Below, piece after piece: positions 38,801 to 52,400 of a DNA stretch of 64,000 bases (positions are counted from its first letter, which is position 1; each line of letters starts with the position of its first letter). The notes under the pieces are model-generated. The model saw nothing but the letters and a program-made list of their open reading frames with translations, had not been told where the DNA came from and did no database searches. This stretch comes from Sarcophilus harrisii. Taxonomy: Eukaryota > Chordata > Mammalia > Dasyuromorphia > Dasyuridae. Location of the stretch: assembly GCF_902635505.1 (NCBI RefSeq), contig NC_045426.1:543896818-543960817 (forward strand), given 5' to 3'. Made by a program: the position numbers and the translations under genes.

Positions 38801-40449
38801 TCTGTTATACTAATATGTTATTCCATGATGGTGGTACTCTGTATATTACCAAGTCCTATTTCTACAGTATCTTTCCTATTCATTCCTCTTTTCAGCCACC
38901 ACTTTGGTGTAGGCTTTCTTCAACTTTAATGCCTGTCTATTGCAATTCTCTTTTGGATTGGTTTCTCTTGAAGTCTCTTTTCACTTGTTTTCTAAATCAT
39001 GATCACACTAACAATGGAGATCACATTACTTTTCTAATTTAAAAAATTTCAGTGACTCCTAATTATCTCCAGGACAAAATTTAGAATAATCTGTTCAGTA
39101 TTTGAAGCTCTTCATTAAAATGGCCATTTTGCAAATTCTTAATATTTTATTAGTCTTAATACTTTAGTCCTCTACATATTTTTTTTTTAATGTATTTATT
39201 TAAAACTTAAATGCAAAATAAGAAAAGAGAAAAAGAAAAAAAAGTTGTCATGTGCCCACCATCCTGGGAAGGATTTGAAATATGAAACAAATTTCCATTT
39301 CAGGAAAGCATATATAATAATAGGAGACATTGTACTCACAGCAATCCATTTTTTCTTTACTTCTTAATAGGTTTTCTTTTGTTTTCTGTATGTACTTTTT
39401 ACTTGTTCCCTTTCCTTCCTTCCACTTCCCCCAAGCAGAGTACACTTATGCACTGATATATTTATGCAGACACCTATACCTAGCCGCTACTTCCCCTCCT
39501 TCCCCCCCCCCAAAAAAAAAATCTAAAACAATATTATTATGGCTAACATAATGTAGATTTTTCTCTTGTTTGAATTTTCCCTAATAAATTCATTGTTGTA
39601 TTTGTTTCTCTATTTCCTGTCCCTGCTAATAACCCTTCTACTTTATTTCAGCTTGTTACCCTGCCTTGCTATTACTTCATCTTTCTCCCCCTTCCTTTTG
39701 CCCTCACCCTTTCCCATTCTCTTTGTCCCATTCTCATTAATCTACATATCTTATCCTACTCCCTTTAAATAACCTTCCAAATTGCACTTTTAGGTTTTCA
39801 AAACAACCAGTTCATCTTCATTAAATTCCTGTGTTGGTTCTTGTTCTCCTATCTCATTCATATAGTATAATTGCTATTTTTATCTTTGTCTACATGGTTT
39901 TGCTTTTTTAGAGTCACATCATACTCAGCTGTACCCCAAACTTTATTTCCCAGGTACTAATGTTAGTCTTAGATGTGTGGTTAACCTTTACATGTAAAAG
40001 ACGAAGTTTGTCCTTATTGAGTTGAAATTAGTCTTTGCTGTTGGCTCTTAATACATTAAATTTTCTATTGAATTCAGAGAGTTAGTCATGAAAATTTGAT
40101 GGTTTGTTGAATGTCTTTTTTTAAAAATTCAGTATTGTATCAATTTTGCTGGATATATTTTCAGTCATAATCTTATTTTGATTGTCTATATATAGTATTT
40201 CAGTTTTTTTATGTAGCTACTGATAAATCCTGTGCAATTCTAATTGTAGTTCCAGCATATTTGATTTTTTTTTTTCCTCCTAAAATTTTCTCTTTGATCT
40301 GGGGGTTTTGAAAATTAGCAGTGATGTTCCTATATATTTTCCTTGTAGGATCTATTTGACATGGTAAGCAGTAGACATTTTTCTATTTCTATTTTTCCTC
40401 TCGTATCACTTCAGGACAATTTTAATTATTTCTTGTATTATTGTGTGGT

Positions 40450-40485
<36 letters not shown>

Positions 40486-43400
40486 GTCATAGTTTTCAAG
40501 TAGTCCAATTATTCCCTTGTTTTCTTGGTCTATTCAGGAAATGGATCTGGAATCTATTCAGATCTGTTATTTTTCTTATAAGATGTTTCATATTCTCCTA
40601 TTTTTTTCATTTTTTATATTTTACTTAATTATTTTTTATTCTCTTGTAACTTTGTTGATTTCCCCTTGTCCATTTCTAATTTTCAAAGTCATTTTCTTCT
40701 TTTGAGACTCTGGGTCTCCTTTTTTAGGTGGTTGACTTTTTTTTTTAATAATCTTTTTTTCTTGGATTGCTCCCTCCTCCCCACCTCAGTTTCTCTCATT
40801 TGATTTTAAAAGTCTTTTTTTGAGTTCTTCTGTGAATTCTTTTTAGACATATAATCATTTGTTACTCATTAGTATAAGGGAGGCTTTTTTTTTTTTTTTT
40901 TTTTACTTCAGTATCCTTCTCTGAAGATGAACCCTAGTCTTCCCTATTCCTATAGAAACTTCCTGTGGTTGGGCTCTTTTTCCTTTGCTTACTCATTTAT
41001 TTATTTATTTTTTTAAAAATAAGAACTTATTTGTGTAATCACTTTTACTCCTGGGGTGAGAAGAATTGTGCCTCTGGCTTCATTTCAGCTCTTCCCTCTC
41101 ATCTGGAACATAAAACAAAAAACTCCACCCTCTTGTAAGTGCCCATAGCCAACAGTGTCCCTGCCCCACTGTTTCTGCACTCACCAGGCAGGTAGTAGTT
41201 GCCTCTTGACCAGGATGGAATTTCAGCAGCACAGCTGGACCTGGCATTCCTTGTCATCTGATGTTCCCCCAGTCTTCCTGGACTCAGACCCCCAATCTCC
41301 ATACTGTGGGTGAGGTGAAAATTCCTATGCTTTGGCCTGAGGCTACCAGTTAGCCCAGAGTTCCCTACTTGTCTTTCATCAGAACTAGCCTGGAGGTATT
41401 AAAACTTCACATAGACCAAACCTTCATCCTGGGGTCTTTCTTGGTCCCAGATGGACCTCTGTTCTACTCCAAGTCTTAGTTGTTTTTCACCTGTTTGCAT
41501 TCACACAAATATTTTAGTGGGGAAAATGGGGGGAAAATCTGGAGAACTTAAAATTTTCTGATCTCTCATTTTCCCAGAATTCTCGCCACCTTCAATATAT
41601 TCTGTGATCTAGTGTACTTGAATCATGTATATGAATATTCATGATACTCCATCTTTCAACTTTTGCATTTTAATGGCAGTCCCCCCATATCTGGCATGTT
41701 CTCTCTTGTTCCCTTCCTGGATTCCTCCAATATTCAGCTCAAACTTAACTTTTACAGGAGACTTTTCCCTTTTATCTACTCTATATCTTGTACATATAAA
41801 TATCTATATACACACATATGCCATATTGTCTTCTCCATTTATATACATATGCCATGTATTGTCTTCTCCATTTAAATATGAACCTCTTGAAGACAAGGAC
41901 CACGAATTTTTTGGCTGTTTTTCTGGTATGGTATTTCCTGTACTTATCACAGTACTTGGTACTTAGTAAGAGTTTAATGCTTGTTGTTTTTGTGTGTCTG
42001 TGTGCATGTGAGGGCATAGAAATTTTTTTTTTGAGTCCTTATTTTACTTTGGATACATTTCACTTTTAGTTTTAATCATCTACTTTTCATAAAATATGTG
42101 CTCTGAATTTTGCCTTCCTACAAATGACACAGGATTTTCTTTACAGGCACCAGTTAGAAGACAGATGAAAGCCAAACAAATTAATTCACAATCTTATGGA
42201 GTAACTAGTTCAACAGCCCGACGTATATTACAGTCTTTGGAGAAGATGTCAAGCCCTCTAGCGGTAAATAATTTCTTTCTTATTCAAATGCAAGAATGTA
42301 GATATAGTTGGTTTTTTGCTTTTTTTAATGAAAATATCTGAACGTTTTTGGGAAAACATTGTCTTCAACAGGATGCAAAACGGATCCCATCTGCTTTTTC
42401 TTCTCCACTATCTTCTGTAAGTTGAGTTGACCCCAAATTATTTTTATTTAGCAAGAAATTGAGGGATTTTCTGTACTTAATAGTTTCTTTTTTTTTTTTT
42501 CCAGCCCCTGGATAGGAGTGGGTTAGACATCGCAGATATTCAGGCTAAACGGAAAAAGGTAAGACTTTTTTTTTTTTTTTTAAGCAGTGGCTAAAGTTTT
42601 AAATTATTTTAAAATACTAAAAAGAATTTTTTTAAACATAATCCATTGTTGAATTTCAACTCTTAACATTTTTTAAACAGTCTAAGCCACATAATTAAAT
42701 GTTTAACATTTTTAAATTTATAGGCTTTGTTGCAGTGTTTGTACAGAATATATTGCTAATAAATATTTTTGGCAATTTGGGATGTTTGAAAGGGGAGCTT
42801 TATTGTCTTTTGAAAGAAAAATTGGAGCAAACAAAATTTGGGAAGCTTCAGTCATTAAGTCTAGTGAACTTTAGACCTCATGCAGACTAAACTATTTCTG
42901 TGAATTCTAACGATTTAATAAATAAGTTTTTTTGAAATCCATTAAAGATTACTTTATATATCCCTTTGAAAAATTATCTGCTATCCTTTGTTTTTGTAAG
43001 GCTACATAACACAGATTGAAAATAAAGTATATTTTCATTTTGGTCACTGTAATAAATTCTGTTAATTATGTAATACGGTGTCATGACACAGGCAAATTTT
43101 AGAAAGTAGGCAGTCAAAGCAAAAGAAGGAACCCTTATTCCCTCTGTTAAAAGCTTTATATAAGTTAGGAAGGGATGATTGCAAGGACCACCAGCTACCA
43201 AGATCCTTCAAAAACAATTCTAAATGGCAATACTTCATTGACAGATAATTGGATAATACCATCATGATGCTGATGTACTATTTTTTTGAGAACCAGCCAA
43301 TATGTGGTATTCTTTCTTCTCCATGACACTGCTATAGGTTTTTTCCCACATTTAGTACAATGCTTGACACACAGATATTTGCTTATTAATAAGTTGTTTA

Positions 43401-46400
43401 TTCAGTGACTGCCTGCCTGTGTTAGAGGTACAATGAAAAGAACATTAAATTTGGAGTTAGAAAACGTGGGTTCAAAGATTACATCTCTGAAAATATATTT
43501 AATGTCAATTTTTTCTTTTAAAATATCTTTTTTTTTTTTTCAATTAACAGGCAAGTTTTTCCTCTCACTTTTTTTTTTTTTTCTTTTGAATGAGAAAGTT
43601 GTGTTAAATGATCTTTATGAGGCATCTTATCTGGAATAAAATTTAGTTTCTTGTGATAGAGTTGGCCCTCAAAAAATTTTAGCAGGTATCTAGAACTTAC
43701 CCCCAAGAGATACTGTAAGAAATCCTTGCTTCAAATTGAACAAAGAGTGAAATAATTTGTATGATGAACTATCTGCTGAAATTTTATCAAGCTATGAAGA
43801 TTGTCTTCAGTAAATTTTTTGTGGGCACAATAGCTGATGGTACAAGATGAGTCCCATTACATTCTTGAAGTTTGCTGTTTCAAGGTTTGTCAAACGTAAA
43901 CTATAGTGTAAAGTAGTGGTATCAGACTTAAATAGAAATGGGTCCACTAAATAGTTCTCTGTGCTGCATAGAGTCTTAGAAAACCACACATTAACATTAT
44001 TTGTATTTTTTTAAATTTTCTTTTATTTTGTTAAATATTTCCCAATGACATTTTGATTTGGTTTGGAGTTGGGCTACACTCAGACATGTGGTGGAGTAGG
44101 TTTTGATACCTCTGGTAGAGAGTATTACATTGAATTAGTCACACTTGTGATGAGTTTGCCAAGATGATACTCTGAAAACTATTGCTGTTTACAGCTGTTG
44201 TTGAGTGAAAGAAGTCTATTCATAATGTTGTAGTGTTTGGACAGCAACAGAAGTTCTTGACTGCGGTAATCTTAAATCAACACAGTGTTTTTCTGTCCTT
44301 TGATATTGCAAATAGTGTTAACAGAACACTTGTGTACTTCAGATAAAGTTCGTTTATGTGTTGCTAACAGTAGGTTTCTTATTCTTGATGTTAAAATATT
44401 AATCATACTTGTGCTTTTTATATTCTAATTATGGTTTGAATTTACTAGTGAGAAATCCTTTCAGTTAGAGAAGTTGATTGCCTCTTTGTTTTCACTATCT
44501 AGTTTGCATTATGGGTCTTAACCTAGGATATCTATAAAGTTTTATGGAGAATAAATATACATTAATCTGAACATAGATGAAGTAAAAGTCAATTCGACAT
44601 GGATAACATAAGAAATTAAATCCAGTTGTGAGAGTTATAAAAATTCTTTAGTTTGCCTAAAGTAATGACTTACTCTGAATCTAGTTAGTTTAGCTATAAT
44701 CTGTTTGGAGCATGTAGGAAGGGAGTCATTAAACTTAATAGTTAATTGCCCCACATTTAGAATCTTAGACTTCAGATTATGAATTAGTACTCATCTCAAT
44801 TGTTATCAGTGTTCTTCAGTATTCTTTAATGTTGATTTTTGTCTGTGATAAAATATTTTTAGAAATCATACTATAGTGTGTGTGTGTGTGTGTAGTTCTT
44901 GTTTACCTTCAGGTTGTTAGTAAGTTGTTTGTAAATGAATAAAATTGATGCAAAATAAGTAAAAGTTAGTTTTACTTTTGATTTCTGTTTCCTTTTAAGA
45001 TGGAATCCCACTGTCCTCCTGTTCAAAGACTCATGACCCCAAAGCCAATTTCTATAGCAACCAGTCGGTCAGTGTATTTTAAACCATCTTTAACTCCATC
45101 TGCTGAAACAAGAAAGACTAATCAGAGAATAGATAAAAAGCACAATGTAAGTATACTCTATACTTTTGTCTCCAGTTGTATTTTTGTCATTATGGAAGAT
45201 TTGAGTGTTTAATTATTATAAAGATTATAATAAGTATAAATACTCTACTAATATGTTATACTATGAAAGAAGCAGAAATATGACTTTCATTATTAAACCT
45301 ATTTGGTGTTTAGTTGGGTACATTTTCATTCAAATGCATATCAATATATATTATACTTATAGTTGAACTGATAAGATAAATGTAGCACTTTATAGTGCTA
45401 TACTTTATCTAAGCTCTTAATTAGGAAGACTTTTCTTGGAATTATTATTATGGACTCATTGGTGCTATAGAAAGAACATTGGATTCAGGACTGAGACTAG
45501 GCTTTGAAACTTGTCTCTGCCGTTTAATATTTTCATGATCTTAGGTTAATCAATCTTTAAAGAGCACAAGTTTTCTTATCTGTAAAAAAAAATGAGGAGT
45601 TGGAAAATTTTTAAGCTGCCTTTCATTTTGTATATATATAATCTTATGATTCTAATGCAAATTTAAACTGAAATTATGCATATCTTTGTAATGTTCTCAT
45701 TAAGATTCTGCCATCTTTTCTTAACTTTCATCCTTTTAAAGCACAAATTAAGAATTACGAAATATATGAAAATTTTATCTTTATAATTTCAAAATACCAA
45801 GAAAACGTAGGTTCAAATCATTTGTCTTAAATGATCTCAGCCAGTCATTTAAAACCTTAGTGCTTTGGGCCCTTGGTGTGAAATTCAGGTTGAAATAGGG
45901 GTAATATATAGCAGAGGCTGGTCCTCTGCTATAGACTAGGACTTCTTAAACTTTTTCCTCTCACAGCTTTTTCATCCAAGAAATTTTTACTTGACTTGAG
46001 TATATAGGTGTAAAAAATAGATGTACAAATCAAACATTTACTGATAATATATCATAAGTTATAACTCCCTTATTCAGGTACAAAAGCCCATGTGGGAGCA
46101 TGAATCACAGTTTAAGAAGCTGATCTTTAGGCAACTCTTTAAGACTTAGAAGTTGACCTCCATTGGTAGAACAGTTACCTCACCCAGATGTTCCCTATTC
46201 CATTGAAATCATAGCTCCAATCCTGTCATTGTTGGCAAGTCATTTCACTTTTGTCAAAATCTTAGGGAACTTGTTTGGACTTTTCTTAGCAGAGATACAA
46301 AAGATGTTTGCCATTTCCTTCTCTAGCTCCTAGATGAGGAAACTGAAGCAAATAAGGTGAAGTGGTTTGCCTAGGGTCACACAATTAGTTAAGTGTCTGA

Positions 46401-49400
46401 GATCACATTTGAACTTAAATCTTTCTGACTCCAGGCTTGGCATTATCCATTACCGTCTACTATCCATGTAGCTGCCCTTTAGTCCTTATGCCTTATCACC
46501 AATTCAAGGTGTTTGTGTATACATTGGCATCACTGAAAGTTTTTAATGTGATGGTGACCACTTTTAACTTTTGAGATAGTTGGCCCAAATAAAATAGAAA
46601 AATGTTTGAGTAATAGGAAAAATAAAATTGCCAATTCTGTATTTTTTGTTGCTCCTTAAATTTTATAATTGGCTAATTGAGTATCTGTTATATTAATAAA
46701 AATTCTTTAGTAGTGAATTTATAATATCTGTACAACTTTTCATCCAAGAAATTTACTGGATAGCTGCATGACTACATTTGTGTACTGCAACTTTAGTTTT
46801 GGTTTTTGTGTTTTGTATTCTTACACAATTATTTGATATAATACTTTCAAACAAAATTTAGTTAAGAATATATCATCAGTTAGTGGTTAATACGACTTAT
46901 TCAGTATTAAAATTTGTTTTTGCAAAGGTTTAGCAGTATATTTTATTCTAATTGGAGCCATCTTAAGTTTATATAGCTCATGGAATCATAGAATCACACA
47001 TAATAAAATTGGAACAGCAACCACAGTCTATCTTTCCCCTCATTATATATATATATATAATGAGGGGAAATATATATAAAGAAAACTGAGAAGATTAACA
47101 GATAGTAAGTGGCAGAGCTTGGTTCTGATCCCAGATCTATAGATTACAAATGCATTGCTCACTATTTTATGCTGACTTTTCCTTTAGACAATGACTTTTT
47201 AAAAACTAGAGTTTATCATTGTTGTGGTATCTTCATGTTGGGCCATCATTTCAAATGTAACTTACTTTCTACTTAAAATGAATAATTTCAGACATTTATT
47301 TATATATCTATGTAGATGATGCAGGCTAAACAAATAAGAGAGAAATATTTAATTTAAATTGGTGTTATGTCATCTGAGAAACTAATACTTGAAATAACAG
47401 TAAACATATTAAATTATCCAGTGTACTAAAAATGTACAAAATACTGATTTCAAGAAGATAGATTTTCTTATTTTTCCATAACACCTGGTTTAGCACTCTC
47501 TCTCTCTAAACTTGATTCTGGTGATGCTTTGCTTTCATGTTTAGTTAGCAAGGAAATAATTAAGGAATTTAGTTTTAAGTCTTATGGTACCTAATAATAG
47601 AAATTAGACCATGCTACGTAATTTCTTTCCAAATCATGTTGTAAAACTAAATTAATTTTAATAGTATTTTATTTTTCAAAATACATATAAAGATAGTTTA
47701 CAAAATTCATTTTTGTAGAAATTTTGTGTTCCAAATTTTTCTCTTTCCCTTCCTTAACTTCCCCCTTCCCCAAGAAGTAGGCAATGTGATGTAAATTAAA
47801 TATGTGCAATTCTAAAAGTAAATTTAAAAATGTTTTTGTGCATTTTGACAATCTATATTTAGTCCTTAGCAATTATTAAAAAACATTCTAACAACTCTTA
47901 AATATAATTAGCTGTTAAAATAAGGTATGGAAGTAACAGTAGCTTTAACCAAATGAAATATAAACCAGTCCATCACTAACATATGTTTTCTTACAGATTG
48001 GGCATGAGAAAAATCTATCTCCGGGGCAAAAAGTAGAGCAACATGAGAGGTAAAATCATCCTAAATTTCATGCAATATATCTGTGTTACTTATTTTATCA
48101 GGTCATTTGCTTAATTTATATACATATTTTTTGCCTTTAAAAAGAATTTTAAAATGCCACACAAAATTACAAGTTCAGTGCTTTTATAACTTATTGTCAA
48201 TAATGGTTTGTCTTTTTTTTTTTTTTTTTTTTAAATGTCCCAAATCACAGTTTGGAGTCAGATAACATTTTGAAGACTAAAAAAAAAATAGTTCCTCTAA
48301 TAAAAGATTCTATCACTGTGGCTTTTACCCCACATTGAAGAAAGTAATTCTTCATTACACTAACAAAAACTCAGTTTCTTTAGTAAATAAGTAGTTGGTA
48401 CTATGAAATGAGGTATGTTTTTTTAACCAATACATTTCAGAAATGATTAACTTTTTCTTTTTTATTATTACTCTTTAGTACTGATGACAACTAGTATAAA
48501 ATTTATAAACAAGTTATGACTTAGTTTCTTAAATTTTTTTTCTTCTTTTTGTGCTAGTGATTTTTCATACCCAAACTTCAGTACACCTGCCACCAATGGA
48601 CTCTCTTCAGGAGTGGGTGGTGGTGGCAAGATGCGACGGGAAAGAACCCGTTTTGTGTCTAAACTTCCTGAAGATGAAGAGGTGGGATTGCTCTCTCCCT
48701 TCCTCCCCCCCCTTTCCCTCCTTCTGTCCCTCCCGTCTTTTTCATTTCTTTCTCTCACTCTTTACCCTGTCTCCCTCCATTCCCTTTCTCTCAAAATTCT
48801 TGGGAAAAGTGAAACATTTAATGATGTTACAATATTAAAATACCTATTTTTGTATCCTAGGAAATTTTTAAAATCTATTTGAAATTTAAGCTATTCTTAG
48901 TTAAATATTTTTCATGAAGATTTAATTTCTTCATAATCTGGATAAAGAATGAGTATGTCCTTGTTGTCTTGATTTCTGACTTCACCATTCCACTGAAACT
49001 ACTCTCTTAAAAGAAAGTTAATAGTGGTCTCTTAATATTGCCTTTTCTCATTCTTCCTCCTTTTTGCCCTCTTCGTAGCTTTTTTTTTTTTTTTTAACTG
49101 AGGGATTTAGGGTTAAGTGACTTGCCCAAGGTCATTTTAGAGTTGTGAAGATAAAATGAGATAATATTAAGTGCTTTGCAAACATTAAAACATTATATAA
49201 TTGTTTCTTTTTTATTATTCCCATTCAATGTAACTATATGCAGAAAGATTAGAATATTACAATTTAAAAAATTCATCTAGTCCCACTTTCATTTTACAGG
49301 TAAAGAAACTGACACTGAAAGATACTAGGTATCTGGAATGTATAACCAGATTTCCCAAAGTTTCAAACATAGGCTTCCTTTTCTTCTTTCTCTATGATAT

Positions 49401-52400
49401 CCCATTTAGTGATCTCATTAGATCTCTAAATACTAGTGAGCAGATATCTCTTAGATAGCCTACTTTGCATTGCTAGTACTGTCTTTTCATAATTCTTTAT
49501 GATCTTTATGAACAGCACTCCTTTTATATTCATGCTTCTACCATTACTTAAAATCCTTTTTGGTTGGTCCTTAGCATTCATCAAAAGCCTTAGTTCATTT
49601 GGTCTACAATTTTCACATTCTTATAAGACCAAAGTGCTTTTTAGCATCATCAGTTGCTTAACCTTGCTTCCGTCTTCTGTATGTACCTTTCAAAAATGTG
49701 AGTTATTTGATAAGTTACAAATATAGATGTTTCAAACTCTTAAAATAGCTTTTGCTTTTTTTTTTTTTTTTCCAATGTAGTATAGATGATAGAATACTGA
49801 TTTTGGAGTCCGTGATGCCTCTAATTTCCACCTCTAATAATTGCTAGCTGTGTGACACACCCAAGTTTCTTAACCTAAAATTTACTATCCATTTGTAAAA
49901 TGGGAATAATATCAATAGACTTCATTTTTATGTATTTGTCATGAGATTTAAATGAAATAGTGCATTTTAAAGACCTTTTGAAAATTTTAAAGGGCTGTAT
50001 AAATGCCGGTTGTTATTCTTTATTTTGAAATTTGTCATCAAAAATTTGTTCTTATCCATCTTTTCAATAGGACTTTACTTTAAAATGTAAGGTCAAGGGA
50101 TAGTGCCAGTCTTTTTTAACAAACTTTTTTTTTAATGAAATTTTCTAAATTCTATTGTGAATAGAAGATTGTGCCTTATAGGTTTCTTTCTTTATCACAG
50201 ACGAAGAGGGTTGTTTTTCTCTTGACGTTCCTCTCATTTTTGCTAACACTTGATAATAGATTCTTTTACTACTGATTCACCCACCCACCCACTTAATAAC
50301 TGTGTTCTCTTGGATAAAGTAGATACCCTTTTAAAGTTGTTTCCTCATGTATAAAATGGACATAATATTTGCTCAACTTCTCTCATAAGGTGATAATAAA
50401 GATTAAATTTTAAAATCTATCTTGTTTTATAAAATGCTATCTAAAAATGAGTTACTTTAATTAAAATATTCTCCTAAATTTCATTTTGGGACTTTTTTCC
50501 TATATTCATCCTATTTAAGATTTAATATAAAGGAAAGAATAGTCTTACTATAAAACATAATTGAATTATCTATCATTTTAGGAAGTGGAAGCACCAGTAC
50601 TACCAAAAATACCCCTGCCAATTACTACTACTGCATTGCCTGTCTTCAGTTTTTGCTCTTCTTTGAGTACCTCTTCCTATCTATCACCCATCAGTGCTAC
50701 ACAGTCATTGTCAAATAAGGTAAATTAAAAGAATTTTATTTCATAAAGTTTTGCTTTTTTGTAGGATAAATGCAATCTGATTTTCATTTTGAAGTTATTG
50801 AAAGTTACATGTAGGTAGAAAGGCTGGGAACAGGAACTTTTTTTCTGCCTTTTTTTTTTTTTTTTTTTTTTTTTAATGATGTTGTAAATTGGCAATTTCT
50901 GCCAAGAGAAGGGGATGGCCAGACATTATGTCTCATTTGAGGATCGCCAGATTTAGCTTCAAGGTATTAAGTTTTTCAGGTACAGTAATATTTGTGATCG
51001 ATTTTATTAAAAGAATTCCTCTTGATGAAATAGTTTCCTTGAATGATTATATTGACAAGATAAAGAAATACGATTGGGAGCCCTAAAAATGTTGCACTGT
51101 TGTATTTCACTCTAAATTTATAGTCAGGAGGATGGATTAAAACAAACAAGTTATATTGTTTTGGATGCATAGTTTTAATAAAAATAGAAAAAGGAATAAG
51201 ATTAATATAGAAAAATCCACTTGGAAGTAAAAAGCTAGCATATTGAGTTTAAGTTGCTACTTCTTGGTTGAGTTTTGTTTCTCACAAGGATGTTATTTTC
51301 TTTCAATAAATGAATGCTCTGTTTCCAAAGGAAAATATAAGAGCTCAGAACTTATTTTAATACTTGAAGGATGTGACTAACTTTCTAAATTCTCCTTAAT
51401 TCTTTAAGTTTTGTAATTATTTTTTATGTGCCTCTTATACTTTGGAAAACTAGGTACAAGCAGCCTCTCCAAATAATGCTGGCAGTCCTGTATTCAGATT
51501 TTCATCTCCAATTGTAAAATCTACTGAGGCAGACATACTACCTCCTACATCTGTGAGTATAATTGATTTATTGTATGATCAGTCACAGAAATTCAAAGAG
51601 GTACATATGTAATATTTTTTAAAAAATTCCCACCTACAATGTATTTTTCTAGGTTTCATATTTTGTTAAAGCTAGATAAAATATTTCTTTGCAGATTGGA
51701 TTTACATTTAGTGTGCCTGTTGTGAAATCATCAGAAATTCCTGCCTCCAGTAATATTTCAGAATCAACAATAAGTAGTTCAGGTAAGAAAAAAATAATTC
51801 ATGAAATTATGAATACATTCACATCTTGTACCCATCACATTTTTTTTTTTCTGATTTTCAAATTATTTTAGAGTATGTTGAGACAGGATATTTGTTCCAT
51901 TAATAGTATTTTTTTTTTTCCAGCTTTGGTCTCTAACAAAATATTTATATAAAATCTTTATATTTGTTTGGAAATAACCTTGAGTTCTCATTGGCTTAAT
52001 ACAGAGTCTAAAATCTGGCAAGATCTGCTGATCTAAAAAGGTATTTTTTTAAAAATGGGCCAGATGATAGAGATGTTGTATTTGTTCTCCAAGATAGGAC
52101 CAGCTTAGCCAAATTTGAAGAGACTTATTAACATGCTGGCTGTAGAGTAATGAGTTATTTTAGTAAAAGCAACTTACCGCACAAACTACATTCAGTATTG
52201 AGCCATGTTGATGGAGGGGAGGGAATATGCATAATGAAATATTACAGCAAGATTTTTATTTTATTGGAGTTTCTTCTTTGTGGTGAGAACCTTTACCTTT
52301 GAAGATAATCTTAGTATTAAAAGTATAATGAAATACCTTATTTATATCATTTATATTTCTGTATTTTATTAGATGTATCATATCATGAGATTGTATTATT

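Noticed and set aside
39330-39772. Leu/Phe/Ser-rich open frames resembling membrane proteins
   Set aside because: They are T/C-rich repeat sequence in an antisense LINE-like relic; hydrophobicity follows from composition.
47033-47070. Possible transcription terminator or RNA hairpin gene
   Set aside because: The palindrome is AT-cored, sits in a repeat inside an intron, and there is no sign of a small RNA gene.
48468-48882. Open frames running past exon 11 on both strands
   Set aside because: They arise from exon 11 and the pyrimidine-rich start of intron 11. The NUP153 frame ends at the donor at 48681, and exon 12 continues in phase.
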